From Acidobacteria bacterium UBA7540 (lineage in GTDB: Bacteria; Acidobacteriota; Terriglobia; UBA7540), in NCBI GenBank assembly GCA_002478145.1, contig DLMI01000050.1, positions 1 through 43,812 on the forward strand: 43,812 nucleotides of DNA, given 5' to 3'. The stretch's first letter is position 1. Each line of letters starts with the position of its first letter. Shown here one piece after another: positions 41,480-43,812 of the stretch. The notes beneath the pieces are model-generated. The model saw only the letters and a program-made list of their open reading frames with translations. It was not told the origin of the DNA and ran no database searches. The position numbers and the translations under genes are program-made.

Positions 41480-42180
41480 TTTCGCGCGTCCGCCTAAAGA
41501 GTCCCGGCTGGACTTGGGACGCCGGTCGGTTTTGGTCGCTGGACTCTCCGGCTTGGGCGGGAGTCTGCTCTTTGCAATTCATCCACAGGCTTCGAAGCGG
41601 TCCTTTAATCCGGCGTTGATCCGCCCGCCCGGGTCGTTGCCGGAGTCGGAGTTCCTGGCGAAGTGCGTCCATTGCGGCGAATGCATGAAGGTCTGCCCCA
41701 CCAATGCCATCCAGGCGGCGGCTCTCGAGGGCGGGTTGGAGGGAGCATGGAGTCCGGTCATGAAGATGACCGTCGGCTACTGCGAATACGAGTGCAATCT
41801 TTGCTCGCAAGTGTGCCCGACCCATGCGATTCAGCAGGTTAGCATCGAAGAAAAACAAAAGATCAAGATCGGCCTGGCGTACTTCGACAAAAACCGCTGC
41901 ATGCCGTGGGCCTACTCGCGCCCGTGCATCGTTTGCGAGGAGCATTGCCCCACGCCCAAGAAAGCAATCTGGTTCGAGGAAGTCGAAGTTCTGGACATCC
42001 AGGGCGAGAAGGTAACGGTCAAGCAGCCCCACGTTGGAGCCCGACCTCTGCATTGGCTGCGGAATTTGTGAGGCCAAGTGCCCGGTTCGAGGACAAGCCG
42101 CAGTGCGGGTGACGAGCGTCGGCGAAACGCGGAATCCGGAAAACCAGATGCTGCTGTCGGATAGCAAAAGTGAAGGATAA
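41448..42180 (+). pseudogene. Tat-exported 4Fe-4S ferredoxin-type protein, frameshifted near its end
   Basis: From ATG 41448 (AGGAG about seven bases upstream) the protein has an RR-type leader, LGRRSVLVAGLSGLGGSLLF. Three cysteine groups follow: CVHCGECMKVCPTNAI, CEYECNLCSQVCPTHAI and CMPWAYSRPCIVCEEHCP. The frame reaches TGA 42071, but a neighbouring frame from about 42040 continues naturally with PDLCIGCGICEAKCPVRGQA, the missing fourth cluster, to TAA 42180. So a single base is lost or gained near 42040. The full protein would be about 243 residues with four [4Fe-4S] sites and would pass electrons to or from the membrane polyferredoxin encoded just upstream. The truncated form keeps three clusters and might still fold. 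Confidence 0.8.
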
Positions 42181-42221
42181 ATTTTGCATTACATCTTACT
42201 TGCACCATGGGAGGCGAAGCA

Positions 42222-43453
42222 ATGAGTACCCATAACGGAGACTACACACGAAGAGAATTCATGGCCAAACCCCTGACCTACCTGACCTCGGCCGGTCTCA
42301 TCGGTTTGGGCGCGGAGGAATTACTGAGGGCGGCGGATTCCGCGCCAGCCCCGAAACTGATCATGCGTCCACTGGGGAAAACTGGCATCTCCTTGCCGAT
42401 CATCAGCATGGGTGTAATGAATGCGGAAGCCCCAGGATTGATCGTACGTTCCTACGAGGTCGGCATCCGTCATTTCGACACCGCCGCGAGCTACCAGGGG
42501 GGCGAAACGAGGAAATGGTGGGCCAGACGATCCGCCAGCTTGGAGTGCGCGATAAGGTCGTTATTTCCACCAAAGCGCATGTTCGTGGACCGGGCCAAAG
42601 CAACCCGGCAGAGACCAAGGCGGAGATGCTGAAGACCTTTGATGGCAGCCTCAACCGGCTCCAGATGGACCATGTGGAGACCCTCTACCTCCATGACATT
42701 AACGATGCCCAATCCGTCAACGACGCGGGCGTTCAGGAAGCGATCACACAACTGAAGAAGGAGGGGAAGATCCGCTGGGCAGGGGTGTCCACGCATCAGG
42801 GCCAGGCGGACGTTCTGAATGCCCTGGCGCGCAGTGGCTTCTGGGACATCGCGCTGGCCGCGTTCAATTACACAATGGCGGAAAACCAGGCGCTGATCGA
42901 CGCCATGAAGCTCTGCGCCTCAAAGGGGATCGGCATTATAGCCATGAAGGCCCAGGCGGGCGGGTCGAAGCCTCCACAGCAAGAGGTGCTCGGAAGCGAC
43001 ATACAACCGTCGGTCCGCCAATCGGCCGTACTCAAGTGGGTTCTTCAGCATCCGTTCGTTACCACGGCGATACCCGGCTTTACCAAGTTTGAGCACATTG
43101 ACATGGATGTACCCGTGGCTTCGAACCTGGCATTCACCGACGACGAGCGCAAATTCGTCTCCAACAACGCCATCAAGGCAAGCCAGGAGTTCTGTCAGCA
43201 GTGCAGCCAATGCGTCTCTTCCTGCCCCCACCGCGTTGATATTCCAACTCTGATGCGGAGCCACATGTACGCCTTTCAGTACGCGAACCTTGACCAAGCG
43301 AGGTTTACCCTAGCCGAGGCTCCGGCAAACGCGGGTCTAGATGTGTGCCGGTCGTGCGCGGTTTGCTCGGTAGCCTGTTCGCATACGGTGGATATCAAGC
43401 GCAAGGTGCGCGAACTCATGAGCTTCCCTACGCCGGCTGTCGTAAGGTGCTAG
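42222..43453 (+). pseudogene. Aldo/keto reductase with C-terminal 4Fe-4S clusters, frameshifted
   Basis: Translation from ATG 42222 (GGAGG about eight bases upstream) starts with a twin-arginine leader (YTRREFMAKPLTYLTSAG), then LIMRPLGKTGISLPIISMG and HFDTAASYQ with catalytic Asp and Tyr. At the six-G run 42497-42502 the frame changes; the other frame goes on with NEEMVGQTIRQLG, VISTKAHV (catalytic Lys), LYLHDIND (His), IGIIAMKAQAGGS and VTTAIPGFTKFEHI. The C terminus has two ferredoxin-type groups, CQQCSQCVSSCPH and CRSCAVCSVACSH. All four catalytic residues survive across the two frames, so a sequencing error is quite possible. Joined length is about 410 residues. It is the last gene of the redox cassette; the substrate is unknown. 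Confidence 0.82.
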
Positions 43454-43812
43454 AAGGTGCGCAGACGGGGGAAGTTGAGAAAAAGGGAATCTAGTTAAGT
43501 ACAGCGGACGGTTCCCTGCCTGGCCCGATTCGCTGCTGGCAGGATAGTTGTGATCCCAGGCCCAGATTCGGCCTGAGAAGTCTTGGTCGCCTTCACGGAA
43601 AATGGCGGCCGACAGATACAGACCCTGCGTGACGCCGTAGGGTAGAACAAAGTCGCTTCGCTGGTGGGCTTGCATTGCTTTTGATGTATGTCCCTTAGGG
43701 CCTGCGGCCCGCGAAACCTCATGAAAATCGCTCCGGGTTAAAATAGAGGCGGCCGGGAGCAGCGAGATCGAGGGCGCATTGGAGAGGTCGAGGCCGTATG
43801 TATGTCTGATCC
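43454..43812. other. Unassigned end of window
   Basis: No gene is recognised. On the minus strand a short frame from the window edge ends at TGA near 43719 with ALDLAAPGRLYFNPERF, which looks like a genuine C terminus of a gene lying beyond the window. A further minus-strand frame (43337-43675) has no clear family. Confidence 0.3.

Noticed and set aside
1..43812. rRNA, tRNA and CRISPR arrays
   Set aside because: No ribosomal signature stretches, no cloverleaf I could fold with a T-loop, and no regularly spaced direct repeats were found by eye.

Overview
The window looks like chromosomal DNA of a member of the Acidobacteriota, probably near Solibacter/Bryobacter. The grounds are a large Oar-like TonB receptor with an N-terminal carboxypeptidase-regulatory-like domain, TPR proteins beside it, several LacI regulators, Tat-exported glycosidases, and many decayed insertion sequences. 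This placement is inference from gene style; no rRNA, tRNA or CRISPR array was seen.

Layout. 1-1.7 kb: remnants only (IS1380 transposase start, a small membrane protein with a nonsense codon, a broken alpha-L-fucosidase). 1.7-12.2 kb, all minus strand: L-fucose/fucoside locus with fucP permease, LacI regulator, a three-gene sugar-nucleotide-like module (tandem nucleotidyltransferase, GHMP kinase-like protein, GDP-mannose-3,5-epimerase-like protein), a Tat-exported GH29 fucosidase and a secreted GH31 glycosidase. 12.2-15.1 kb: IS debris with an in-frame chimera of an IS1380 transposase and a GH78 rhamnosidase. 15.1-25.7 kb: TPR protein, MaoC-like protein and LacI regulator on the minus strand, divergent from a TonB receptor plus second TPR protein on the plus strand. 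26-28.7 kb: IS630 and IS200-type remnants, a MITE-like element, a broken unknown enzyme and a truncated amidohydrolase. 28.9-32.2 kb: MFS transporter, rhamnulokinase and a transporter remnant. 32.5-33.9 kb: transposase, Gfo/Idh oxidoreductase and BrxL-like remnants. 34-43.5 kb: LacI regulator, a frameshifted sugar-phosphate mutase, a 3'-truncated second epimerase, then a DUF6599-DUF362-polyferredoxin-ferredoxin-aldo/keto reductase cassette in which three genes carry frameshifts.

How it works together. The secreted glycosidases would trim fucose, and perhaps xylose, from plant-type polysaccharide. The TonB receptor would take oligosaccharides across the outer membrane, and FucP and other permeases across the inner one. 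Two LacI circuits can be read from the DNA. About 295 bp containing a sigma70-type promoter and two LacI-type operators is duplicated in front of the GH31 gene and the TonB receptor. A second operator type (TGTAATCGATTACA) sits in the 34-kb regulator's own promoter, in the adjacent intergenic region and before the second epimerase.

Much of the window is decaying. At least six genes carry single in-frame stops and several carry frameshifts. Four of the frameshifts lie in or beside runs of five to eight G/C, so some may be sequencing or assembly errors rather than true mutations.
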